Of a stretch of 64,000 bases of DNA, positions 24,807 to 32,257 are shown one piece after another. Under the pieces are notes generated by a model. The model searched no databases. It was not told the origin of the DNA and saw nothing but the letters and a program-made list of their open reading frames with translations. Position 1 is the first letter of the stretch, and every line of letters starts with the position of its first letter. The DNA lies in IMG/VR virus record IMGVR_UViG_3300029309_000005, positions 1 through 64,000 of that record, one strand, 5' to 3'. A program made the position numbers and the translations under genes. The DNA comes from a virus.

Positions 24807-25255
24807 CCGCCTTCGACACCGCTTGGGATTTGATGAAAGCCCCTTTTCATGGAACTACAACTGGCGTTCTTAAAAAAATAAGAAAACGAGGACTTCAACC
24901 AAAAAGGCCAGACGCTTTCACCAGCCCGTCTGTGTTTTTTTCACAAAGCCCTGAACAGGCGATAGCATTTGCCAATATCCGTTCCGACTTGACGAGAGGT
25001 AAGTATGGTGGCGATCCCGTTCTCCTTCATTTTCCTCTTTCAGCCGTTAAGAATCCGAATCAAGGTCTATTCCGACCAACACCCGAAGATGGAGATAATC
25101 AATGGACTAAACACCCCATTCCTGCAAGTGCAATAACAGAATACTACGGGCCGCCAAAACCCAAAGACAAAGAAAAATGGGATGAATGGCAAGACGCTAT
25201 CAATTCATGGAAAAAAGAAATGATGGAACGGTATGAACAGGGGGAGTTTGATTGA
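24803..25255 (+). CDS. Tagged ADP-ribosyltransferase-like protein, 150 aa
   Basis: Tag FDTAWDLMKAP (4-14) runs directly into FHGTTTGVLKKIRKRGLQP, the N-terminal strand-helix of ADP-ribosyltransferase-fold proteins (His-Gly-Thr, then I-x-x-x-G-L-x-P). SPSVFFSQSPEQAIAFA follows, corresponding to the second conserved strand and helix. A third catalytic residue is not clear. Known virion-injected relatives by analogy include T4 Alt. A toxin-like or RNA-repair (KptA-like) activity is possible. It shares this architecture with the tagged gene at 25515. Confidence 0.6.
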   Translation: MTAFDTAWDLMKAPFHGTTTGVLKKIRKRGLQPKRPDAFTSPSVFFSQSPEQAIAFANIRSDLTRGKYGGDPVLLHFPLSAVKNPNQGLFRPTPEDGDNQWTKHPIPASAITEYYGPPKPKDKEKWDEWQDAINSWKKEMMERYEQGEFD

Positions 25256-25518
25256 CTGTCTTTGACATCGCTTGGGATTTAATGAAATCTATACCTATGG
25301 ATATTATGAATGACCCTTTGGTGTATGTTGCCCCCGATAACAGCCACCGTTTCGTTAGACAAGACCGTGATTTTCGTTCTTGGTTGTATGAAAATGGCTA
25401 TCCAGCCGATGATGATTTCCTTCAATTAGATTTCATGCAACAGATACAAGTTTTGTTTCATTACAGGGTTCAGCAAGGTGCTTCAAAGGAACAGTCGTTT
25501 ATGGAGGACAATGTATGA
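25252..25518 (+). CDS. Tagged small protein, 88 aa
   Basis: TTG start that overlaps the previous TGA (TTGA) and gives the tag FDIAWDLMKSIP at residues 4-15. The remaining ~70 residues (DNSHRFVRQDRDFRSWLYEN, LQLDFMQQIQVLFHYRVQQG) look like a small helical domain of unknown function. Confidence 0.6.
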   Translation: MTVFDIAWDLMKSIPMDIMNDPLVYVAPDNSHRFVRQDRDFRSWLYENGYPADDDFLQLDFMQQIQVLFHYRVQQGASKEQSFMEDNV

Positions 25519-26144
25519 CCGCCTTCGATCAGGCTTGGGGCTTGCTCAAAGCACCTTATCACGGAACTACGTCAGATCGTGTTGAAAGCATAATGCGTGA
25601 GGGATTGAAGCCGAGCGATTGGAAGTCAGGGAATCGTTTTGTTGGTGGCAAGGGTCAATATGAAGAAGGAAAGCCTGTGGTTTTTGCTACATCGTTTCCA
25701 AAATTGGCGTTGAAATATGCAAAGATGGGGGCAAATAGAGCCTCAAGGCGGAGGGCGCAAGATGAAGGCAGAATTACAGGGAACTGGACTACCGCAACAT
25801 CGGACAAAACCTTTGACTCAAAATCGGGTCGCCCTGTGATTATTGAGATTGATCCGTCTTTTCCGCTTAGGCACAACAAAGAATGGAATGCCTACAAATC
25901 AAATGTCGTCATTCCGCCTCAATTTTTGCGACTTGCTTTTGAAAGCGAGATAGCCCCAACTGAACCAATCACTTATGGTCGCATGGAGGCTATCGTTGAT
26001 GGAGAATATGAGCGCATGGATCCTCAACTGCCAAGAAGTGAAGTTAAACGAAGGTTGGCCTCATACGATGACGATCCAGATGAAACGGGATATTCGCCAG
26101 AATTGAGTCTTGAAGAAATTGAAAGGCGGGTGATGCGTGAATGA
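25515..26144 (+). CDS. Tagged ADP-ribosyltransferase-like protein, 209 aa
   Basis: Tag FDQAWGLLKAP (4-14), immediately followed by YHGTTSDRVESIMREGLKPSD, the same His-Gly-Thr ... G-L-x-P opening as in the gene at 24803. Then come GKPVVFATSFPKLALKYAKMG and, after an insert, RPVIIEIDPSFPL. The pattern fits the ADP-ribosyltransferase superfamily, with the 'F-A-T-S-F-P-K-L-A' strand-helix in second position. The catalytic acid cannot be named confidently. The protein ends in a charged helix (SLEEIERRVMRE). Confidence 0.65.
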   Translation: MTAFDQAWGLLKAPYHGTTSDRVESIMREGLKPSDWKSGNRFVGGKGQYEEGKPVVFATSFPKLALKYAKMGANRASRRRAQDEGRITGNWTTATSDKTFDSKSGRPVIIEIDPSFPLRHNKEWNAYKSNVVIPPQFLRLAFESEIAPTEPITYGRMEAIVDGEYERMDPQLPRSEVKRRLASYDDDPDETGYSPELSLEEIERRVMRE

Positions 26145-26479
26145 CCGCCTTCGACACCGCTTGGTCTTTGTTGAAAGAAGGCTTGCCGTATTACGGGAAT
26201 TGTGTTAATGGTTTTGACGATGTGGAAGTTTTGCATTATATCATTGATAATTCAATTGAAACAACCTATGATGATTTAGCAAACAATGTATCGGCAAGTG
26301 ATTTAGCCGCATTAGAACAGGGGTTGGGATATGGCGAACATTTGCATATTGCAGACGATTATGCGGCTTCCTTTCATAAATTACCTTCTTTACCCCTCTT
26401 TTACATAGACCAAAGCGGGATTGAAAGGGTGTTTGCTGAACCAAGCACAATTGAACGGATAGAGAGGTTGGTTGAATGA
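26141..26479 (+). CDS. Tagged protein, 112 aa, unknown function
   Basis: Tag FDTAWSLLKEG (4-14). The body is acidic and helical (DVEVLHYIIDNSIETTYDDLA, SASDLAALEQGLGYGEHLHIADDYAASFHKL) with no recognised family. Its tag is one of four encoded by exactly the same 24 bases. Confidence 0.6.
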   Translation: MTAFDTAWSLLKEGLPYYGNCVNGFDDVEVLHYIIDNSIETTYDDLANNVSASDLAALEQGLGYGEHLHIADDYAASFHKLPSLPLFYIDQSGIERVFAEPSTIERIERLVE

Positions 26480-26895
26480 ACGCCTTCGACATCGCTTGGG
26501 CTATTGTAAAAATGCAAACAGGCCATAGACGCTTTTTTTCAAAAAAGGAGATTCAAGAAATTGCCGAGATGAACAGGCATTTGGCTTTGATGATTGATGA
26601 TGGTTCACTTGACCCAGATCCAAGCGTGAATTATCCCTCTCAATGCAGGGAGTGTTTTAGTGAAATCAATAACATTGTTGAGGGTATTCCAAATCATTGT
26701 AGTCGTTGTATTCATCCCTTTGTGGATAAGCGAATAAATGATGCGATGGGAATAGCAGGTCTATTTGGAGATGGTAAGCCATTTGATTTACAAGACGCAT
26801 TGCGGCAAGACAAAAATGAAATCAATCCTTTTGATGGTTCGGCAAGTGAAGTTGATTTTAGAATGTATGAAGATAGGATGCGTGGTTTAGAATGA
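26476..26895 (+). CDS. Tagged zinc-binding protein, 139 aa
   Basis: Tag FDIAWAIVKMQ (4-14), then a basic helical segment (RRFFSKKEIQEIAEMNRHL) and a zinc pair CRECFSEI ... NHCSRCIHPF (~56-78). Similar Cys pairs occur in phage structural and regulatory proteins. Function unknown. Confidence 0.6.
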   Translation: MNAFDIAWAIVKMQTGHRRFFSKKEIQEIAEMNRHLALMIDDGSLDPDPSVNYPSQCRECFSEINNIVEGIPNHCSRCIHPFVDKRINDAMGIAGLFGDGKPFDLQDALRQDKNEINPFDGSASEVDFRMYEDRMRGLE

Positions 26896-27626
26896 CCGCC
26901 TTCGACACCGCTTGGCAATTGATGAAAGCACCCATTGATGTTTATTCGGATCGTGGCCGAATAAGGGAGATTACTGATGATGAGATGTTGTATAGCGGTG
27001 GGGATTTTAGAGATGACCCACGCTATTATTCAAATGACCTTGATGTTGCTTTGCATTATGCTTTGTATGGTTCAGCCATTCCCTACGCTGATTTTAGAGG
27101 GCGAAGAAATACAGAAGGAAAATCCTCTCCACCAATGCGAAGAACAATACCGAGCATCAGAATCATTGACCCAAGCGATTTTGAAGAATACGAATACGCA
27201 ATGCAAGAAGATCCATATAGCCCTGGTATTGGTGTTATGGATGATGAGAATATGGGTGAACGTTTGTCGCATGATCGAGTTATTGAATTGCTTCAAGAAT
27301 ACATTGATGAAAGACGATATGAGGGGGTTATGGGCGGAACAACAGGCGAATTATTCACCCCTGAACAAAGAGGGCAACACGCAAAAGACGCTCTTAATCG
27401 TTTGAGGGCTTACAGGGATAATGAATCACTTGAGAGGTTTAACCCCAAACCACCAACCTATGAGATGGATGCCGATGTGTTTAGAACTGCCGAATACGAT
27501 GATTTCATGGAGGCACTTTCTTATGACGATAGCATGGTTGAAATGCTTGGCGAATGGGAGGATTTAGAGGATTGGCAACGAAAAGCAGCCAAAGAAGCGG
27601 GATATTCGGAGGATGATTGGATATGA
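26892..27626 (+). CDS. Tagged acidic protein, 244 aa, unknown function
   Basis: Tag FDTAWQLMKAP (4-14). The body begins IDVYSDRGRIREITDDEMLYSGG and is rich in Asp, Glu and Tyr. A middle part (SPPMRRTIPSIRIIDPSDFEEYEY) and a helical part (GQHAKDALNRLRAYRDNESL) are not recognised. An ADP-ribosyltransferase-like fold ('D-V-A-L-H-Y-A-L-Y-G') is conceivable but weak. Confidence 0.6.
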   Translation: MTAFDTAWQLMKAPIDVYSDRGRIREITDDEMLYSGGDFRDDPRYYSNDLDVALHYALYGSAIPYADFRGRRNTEGKSSPPMRRTIPSIRIIDPSDFEEYEYAMQEDPYSPGIGVMDDENMGERLSHDRVIELLQEYIDERRYEGVMGGTTGELFTPEQRGQHAKDALNRLRAYRDNESLERFNPKPPTYEMDADVFRTAEYDDFMEALSYDDSMVEMLGEWEDLEDWQRKAAKEAGYSEDDWI

Positions 27627-28369
27627 CCGCCTTCGACACCGCTTGGAATCTTGTCAAAGAATATACTCCAAATTGGAGAGATGTTGCTAGTAATTTGCCA
27701 GAACTTTCTATGAGTGAGCGTCAAAAGTTGTTAAGCGAGGATTCTATAATGGATGATATGATGGGGCAAGGTGGCTCATTAAGCACCTTTATTCATCCAA
27801 GTGATAGAAGATTTGTTGTTAAATTACCCCACATGCAACACTCTAAAGACAATTTAGCAAGCAGGTTTGGTGATTATGATGGAGATGGTTACTACATGAC
27901 TGAATTGTTAGAAAGTCTTGGTTTCCCCGTAGTATCTGAATTTAATGTAGATGATGAGTATATTATTCAGCCAATTCTCGAAACTCATGCTTATGGTGGG
28001 TTTGGTGAACTAGGGCGGCCAACTTTAGGAATTGCAGATATTCCAATGAATCATATATTTGGCGATAGAGTAAGTGCTAATTGGGGTCGTGATCAGACAG
28101 GGAATTGGCGTTTGTTTGATACTGATATGGGTATGCCTCCACCGTATGATTGGTGGCCTTCTTCATCAGCGAATCCAGGTCAAGCCTATCAAGAAAATCT
28201 TGACAAGTTCAACATTCAATTGCCAGCCTCTAGTGTTCTCGATATTTTGGATGAAATACCAAACGACATGGATGGTTTGAGGGCTGTAATGGAATCCATT
28301 GAACCATATTCGGACAATCCGCAATATGTAACGGTTGATAAAAAACCTGTGTGGAGAACAGGGTATTGA
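27623..28369 (+). CDS. Tagged protein-kinase-like protein, 248 aa
   Basis: The ATG at 27623 overlaps the previous stop and gives the tag FDTAWNLVKEY (4-14). Residues ~55-170 look like a reduced kinase fold: RRFVVKLPH (candidate ATP-binding Lys), MTELLESLGFPVVSEF (Glu helix), YIIQPILETH (hinge), then IADIPMNHIFG ... NWGRDQTGNWRLFDTDMG. The D-x-x-x-N and D-T-D could be the catalytic and metal-binding residues. Kinase-like effectors are common among injected phage proteins; activity is not certain because the glycine loop is not evident. Confidence 0.6.
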   Translation: MTAFDTAWNLVKEYTPNWRDVASNLPELSMSERQKLLSEDSIMDDMMGQGGSLSTFIHPSDRRFVVKLPHMQHSKDNLASRFGDYDGDGYYMTELLESLGFPVVSEFNVDDEYIIQPILETHAYGGFGELGRPTLGIADIPMNHIFGDRVSANWGRDQTGNWRLFDTDMGMPPPYDWWPSSSANPGQAYQENLDKFNIQLPASSVLDILDEIPNDMDGLRAVMESIEPYSDNPQYVTVDKKPVWRTGY

Positions 28370-28409
28370 CTACTGGATGAAGATAGGTGGCGAAGCAAAC
28401 AAGGTATTT

Positions 28410-28431
28410 ATCGAATGCCCAAATATTCGAT
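28410..28431 (+). other. 7-bp inverted repeat after the tagged array
   Basis: ATCGAAT-GCCCAAAT-ATTCGAT is a perfect stem of 7 bp with an 8-nt loop, 40 nt downstream of the last tagged array gene. It may help end or process the array transcript. The rest of 28370-28572 contains no credible gene. Confidence 0.35.
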
Positions 28432-28537
28432 ATGTTTTGTGAAAGTTAAAGCCTAAAATTGACAGGAGGTTGTTTGCTCGCCAGTTATTGCTTTATTCCT
28501 TATCTTATTAAAGACTCTCCAACCACTTGTTAGTTTA

Positions 28538-28551
28538 GATAAGTTCTTATC
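28538..28551 (+). promoter_or_regulatory. Palindrome overlapping a TATA-like box
   Basis: GATAAG-TT-CTTATC is a 6+6 inverted repeat overlapping TTCTTAT, which lies ~27 nt before the ATG at 28573. The arrangement suggests a repressible leaderless promoter for the methyltransferase. Confidence 0.4.
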
Positions 28552-28572
28552 TGGTAACTGTTTCCAACAATC

Positions 28573-29886
28573 ATGAGCGAGGCTTTATTCAATGAAGCAT
28601 TTTCGCTTATGCTGGCAAAAATGTTACCTTCTTATGATATAGAAGATATGAGGGCTAATTTTGAGTCAAGATTTCCTAGATACCCTATGAGAGATGATGT
28701 AGGGCTAATTGCTGAATATGCTGGAATGGGCGGTTTTGATGAAGGATTCGCAAGTATGGGCATACCAACCATTGCATCAGTAGATGCTTGGAATGCTGCT
28801 AATCAAGTAAGAGCAGCAAATCAAGAAGGAGAGGTTATTCAAGGGTATATTGGAACTGAACAGGGGCAACTTCATCCTGACGATTTAGTAGAAAGATATG
28901 CAGATCTATCTCAAGGCAGACCTATTCATTACCACGCCTCCCCTCCATGTCAAGCCTTTACACTGGCTCAAAGGAGAACAGGGCCAGCAGGAAAAACAGA
29001 GGAAGAAATTTATGAAAGCAAATTGGCTGCCTTTCCTATGATTGGAAATGCCCTTTACACGGCTGAACAGATGATAAAGCATCCCGACATTAATCTTAAT
29101 TCATGGTCACTTGAAGAAGCACCAGCCGTTGCACAGTTTATCAAAGAAAATCCGCATTTGTTAGATAAATATGTTAGCAAACCATTCCAACATCGGGTCA
29201 TGAATCTTTTGAAAAATCAACCCAAATTGGATGCAATTGATTTTGGAGTTCCAACAACAAGAGGTAGAACATTCATAGGCGAAGGATTTACTGCTGAACC
29301 AACACATTACAAGTATGGCACAAAACCAATAGCGGGCAGAGAAGAAGGCCCGTCAATACTTGATTTTTTGCCACATTTAGCAGATGAAGAACGGGCAAAC
29401 CAAGCAAACAAATTGGCATTTCTAAATCAGATAGTCTCAGAAGGTAAAATTAGTCCAGAAGTTAGAGATTATCTTATGAGTCAAGGTTTTGTTTCGCAAT
29501 CAGGAGGCATTAATCCAGGCAAAGGTAAAGGAAAGGGCTGGATGAATGTAAAAGCAAACCATCCTAGTCAAGAGGGAGGCCCTGGAACTGCATTCATACA
29601 TAGAAAGCCTTTAGATTCAACATTCACAGGCATAACGCATAATCTACCATCTCATATGTATAATCGTTATTTGACACCGGAAGAAGTGATGATGGTTCAA
29701 GGATTTAGACCGGATTATGATATTTCATCTGCTTTGTCAGCACCTACTTACAAAGCATCATCTGGAAAACCAATTAAAGCAATAAATCAGATGATTGGCA
29801 ATGTAGTTTCACCTGCTGTTTCAAGAGCAATAGGGCGTGGCGCATTTGGTTCAAACGCACAAAAGACACTTTTTGACCAGTTTTGA
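28573..29886 (+). CDS. DNA cytosine-C5 methyltransferase-like protein with tag-like N-terminus, 437 aa
   Basis: C5-cytosine methyltransferase motifs: I AEYAGMGGFDEGF (48-60), IV SPPCQAFT with the catalytic Cys126, VIII IDFGVPTTRGRTF, IX/X GFRPDY and QMIGNVVSPAVSRAIGR. The usual motif VI E-N-V appears as LEEAPAV, and there is an insert of ~100 residues before the last motifs (the target-recognition region). It would methylate cytosine in DNA using S-adenosylmethionine. The first 22 residues (FNEAFSLMLAKMLP) look like a loosened form of the packaging tag, so the enzyme may be carried in virions. Own promoter. Confidence 0.85.
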   Translation: MSEALFNEAFSLMLAKMLPSYDIEDMRANFESRFPRYPMRDDVGLIAEYAGMGGFDEGFASMGIPTIASVDAWNAANQVRAANQEGEVIQGYIGTEQGQLHPDDLVERYADLSQGRPIHYHASPPCQAFTLAQRRTGPAGKTEEEIYESKLAAFPMIGNALYTAEQMIKHPDINLNSWSLEEAPAVAQFIKENPHLLDKYVSKPFQHRVMNLLKNQPKLDAIDFGVPTTRGRTFIGEGFTAEPTHYKYGTKPIAGREEGPSILDFLPHLADEERANQANKLAFLNQIVSEGKISPEVRDYLMSQGFVSQSGGINPGKGKGKGWMNVKANHPSQEGGPGTAFIHRKPLDSTFTGITHNLPSHMYNRYLTPEEVMMVQGFRPDYDISSALSAPTYKASSGKPIKAINQMIGNVVSPAVSRAIGRGAFGSNAQKTLFDQF

Positions 29887-29897
29887 AGGGTCAAATT

Positions 29898-29907
29898 GAT
29901 ATTTGAA
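29898..29907 (+). promoter_or_regulatory. TATA-like box
   Basis: TTGATATTTGAAA is centred ~24 nt before the ATG at 29925, with no ribosome site; probable leaderless promoter. Confidence 0.4.
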
Positions 29908-29924
29908 ATAAGTATGCCGGTTAT

Positions 29925-30224
29925 ATGGCTGGTAGCGAATGCTTTGAACAAGTATGGTCAGCCATAGTAAAATCTATGACAGATCCTAATCGTGAAAGAG
30001 AGTTAGAAGATGTTATTGATGAGAACATGGCTCAATACGAAAAGACTAAAAAAACCCGTAAAGACATGCGACAAAAACCGATTAATCCTACTGAAAATAA
30101 AACCATGCAAAGAATGATTGCGAGAGCAAAGGGGAATGAGCCTCAGAGAAAACAATCTCCAAGAACACCTGTTAAATTAAGTGAAACTCTTGAGAGGTTG
30201 CATAACAAAGTGCGTAAGGATTGA
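29925..30224 (+). CDS. Tagged small basic protein, 99 aa
   Basis: The N-terminus FEQVWSAIVKSM (residues 6-17) matches the tag with W and K at the right spacing. The rest is highly charged and basic (YEKTKKTRKDMRQKP, IARAKGNEPQRKQSPRTPVK), probably disordered and DNA-associated. A packaged DNA-binding internal protein is a plausible guess. Confidence 0.6.
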   Translation: MAGSECFEQVWSAIVKSMTDPNRERELEDVIDENMAQYEKTKKTRKDMRQKPINPTENKTMQRMIARAKGNEPQRKQSPRTPVKLSETLERLHNKVRKD

Positions 30225-30233
30225 GGTAATGAT

Positions 30234-31520
30234 ATGACTGAGGATATTGTTACAAATCTAATAAAGACCCTTGAAATAAGGGATGACTTTAGCATTCAGA
30301 AGATGCCGCATCCCTCTGCTGGAAAGTTCGGAAGAAGGAGGGCTTTACCTACTGCATTTAGGCTTCAAGGTGTAAAAAATAATCCAATGTATTCAAACAT
30401 CATGGCTGCTTTAAGAGATACCCTTGGAGATCGTGAAATGATTGAGACATTTGGGGGGGGTGGAGGTTTGTCATTAGGATTTAAGCCGTCAAGAGCCATC
30501 ATCAATGACATAAATCCAGATATTGGCAATTTAATGCGTAGAATCATCCGTGAACCGTTTCAAATAAATCCTAGTGATTACAATGTTGCAGAAGGGGAAT
30601 CAATTATAATGCCACATCCTACTTTGGGGGATATTGATATTGGAACAATGACTCCTGAATTGATGAGTCAATTTGGTGAAGGAAAAGAAGCATTTGTGCC
30701 AGCACATTATTACAATCTCCGTAATCAATATAACGCACTTAGAGAAAAAGCCGCAAATCAAACTGCAACACAGGAAGATTATGATAGAATGGCCGAATTA
30801 TTTTACATGTTACAACTGACTGGATTCAATAGTTTAGTTCGTTATGGTCGAACTAAGGAATTACCATCACTTGAAAACCCTTATTCAACACCTCCAGGGC
30901 TTTCACGTGACAAAAAATATTTGCCAGAAAACCCACAGATGGCAGGGGCATTTTTCGATAGATTGATGGAGGCAGGGCTTTATAATCCTGAAAAGAACAG
31001 ATACAAAGGCCGAATACAACCTGGTGGCAATACTTTCAGACCTACACCCATTAGAGGCGGTATAGGGCCGCATGATTTTTCGCCTTGGCATGAGGCAATG
31101 AAAGATTGGGATTGGAGAACAGGTGACGCATTCCAATTTTATGACGACATCAAAGACCAAATGAAAGCCGATAAAAACCTCATTACTTTCGATCCGCCCT
31201 ACTTTGGAGAAGAAGGCGCACACGGATTCTTTAACGAGCAAGAGCAAGATAAATTGCTTCAACAAATTATTGACGCAAAGGAACGTGGTGTGCCAACAGT
31301 TGTTTTTAATTCAATGAGTCCTTCAATTGTAAATCCGTTACGAGATGCAGGTTTTGACATTCGTGAATTAAATCGTCAAGATATGTCAGGTTCAAAGGCT
31401 TCAACAAGAGGAACAGTCGGTGAACTTATGGCTATGGCAAATGTTCCTCAAGATTCTTTTAATGAAGCATTAAGACGAATGCAGCAAGGTAATAATAGAA
31501 ATCAACAAAGGCTGTTCTAA
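30234..31520 (+). CDS. DNA adenine-N6 methyltransferase-like protein (Dam class), 428 aa
   Basis: Dam-type methyltransferase. MIETFGGGGGLSLGF (~69-83, SAM-binding motif I with FxGxG), AIINDINPDIGNL, and the catalytic ITFDPPYFGEEG (~317-328). A ~200-residue insertion, richer in Pro and Tyr, separates the two, much larger than in bacterial Dam. The C-terminus (RRMQQGNNRNQQRLF) is basic. N-terminal residues 1-26 (LIKTLEIRDDFSIQKMP) may be a degenerate tag. It should methylate adenine in viral or host DNA. Converges tail-to-tail with the next gene, overlapping by 4 nt. Confidence 0.85.
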   Translation: MTEDIVTNLIKTLEIRDDFSIQKMPHPSAGKFGRRRALPTAFRLQGVKNNPMYSNIMAALRDTLGDREMIETFGGGGGLSLGFKPSRAIINDINPDIGNLMRRIIREPFQINPSDYNVAEGESIIMPHPTLGDIDIGTMTPELMSQFGEGKEAFVPAHYYNLRNQYNALREKAANQTATQEDYDRMAELFYMLQLTGFNSLVRYGRTKELPSLENPYSTPPGLSRDKKYLPENPQMAGAFFDRLMEAGLYNPEKNRYKGRIQPGGNTFRPTPIRGGIGPHDFSPWHEAMKDWDWRTGDAFQFYDDIKDQMKADKNLITFDPPYFGEEGAHGFFNEQEQDKLLQQIIDAKERGVPTVVFNSMSPSIVNPLRDAGFDIRELNRQDMSGSKASTRGTVGELMAMANVPQDSFNEALRRMQQGNNRNQQRLF

Positions 31521-32029
31521 GGCACAGGTTGTTGCATACTAGGATGAGTCATTGGTGAATGTGATATGCTACCTGCACCGGATGAACCTTGACACTGGCG
31601 TAAATCTGCAATTACCTTATTCACAAAATATTCAAACGGTATATCCATCGAATACTGTAAAGATTGAGCATATTGTTGAATCCATTGTATATCTGTGCTG
31701 AAAACTCTATCGTATGAAGTTAGATTGTGCTGATATGTTTGTGCGCCTTGCCAGTTTGCTTCTTCATTTAGTGCTTGCTCTGCACTACCAAAAATGCCAG
31801 ACCATGATTGTTGATTGTTGTTTATGTTATTGTAAGCGTATATTGGATTGCCTAAATGACAGAGCAAACCAATTGCTGCGTCTTGACAAAAGTTTGGAGA
31901 TTTGCCATCATTTTCTGCATATCTTGTAGTCCATGAGGAAATGCTCTGTGGATCATGTGCCATCCCAGTTAGTGCGATGTTATATGAACGGAGGGTATGA
32001 ACTGCTTCAATTAAGTTAGGTTGGCTCAT
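31517..32029 (-). CDS. Lone leftward gene, 170 aa, hypothetical
   Basis: The only minus-strand gene in the rightward half. Helical, rich in Gln, Asn and Ser, with a Ser/Pro/Gln tail (GAGSISHSPMTHPSMQQPVP). No motif recognised; two Cys (FCQD and LLCH, ~47 and ~57). It is preceded by GAGGTAAGGTGG as a possible ribosome site. Its orientation suggests separate regulation or recent insertion. Confidence 0.6.
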   Translation of the reverse strand: MSQPNLIEAVHTLRSYNIALTGMAHDPQSISSWTTRYAENDGKSPNFCQDAAIGLLCHLGNPIYAYNNINNNQQSWSGIFGSAEQALNEEANWQGAQTYQHNLTSYDRVFSTDIQWIQQYAQSLQYSMDIPFEYFVNKVIADLRQCQGSSGAGSISHSPMTHPSMQQPVP

Positions 32030-32078
32030 AATAAAGCCACCTTACCTCTTGTATTTGATGTTGTTTATACTGTCATAG

Positions 32079-32088
32079 TTCATATACT
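32079..32088 (+). promoter_or_regulatory. TATA box before the ribbon-helix-helix gene
   Basis: TTCATATACTT is centred 27 nt before the ATG at 32111; a GGAGGTG ribosome site is also present, so both leaderless and SD-led translation are possible. Confidence 0.45.
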
Positions 32089-32110
32089 TGTTATACATGG
32101 GAGGTGCTAG

Positions 32111-32257
32111 ATGGGCAAACACGTTTCTGTTGTAATGAAAGATAGTCTATTTGCTAAAATGGAGAATGAAAGAGGGCGTGAGTCTAAATCTTCATTTGTA
32201 AATCATGCACTTGCATTTTACTTCAAAAACAAAGACAAGGTGAACACTGATGAATAA
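32111..32257 (+). CDS. Ribbon-helix-helix (CopG/Arc-like) regulator, 48 aa
   Basis: Short protein with the RHH layout: strand KHVSVVMKD, helix SLFAKMENERG, turn RESKS, helix SFVNHALAFYFKN. Such dimers bind operator DNA with their paired strands. It heads the transcript of the following membrane/GTPase genes and could autoregulate it. Overlaps the next gene by 8 nt. Confidence 0.7.
   Translation: MGKHVSVVMKDSLFAKMENERGRESKSSFVNHALAFYFKNKDKVNTDE

Noticed and set aside
20139-28369. Interpretation of the shared N-terminus as a secretion signal
   Set aside because: The peptide has Asp and Lys within the first ten residues and lacks a hydrophobic core or a twin-arginine motif.
28455-28520. Perfect AGGAGG in the gap after the tagged array
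   Set aside because: Only frames of fewer than 20 codons follow it, at poor spacing; no gene can be supported.
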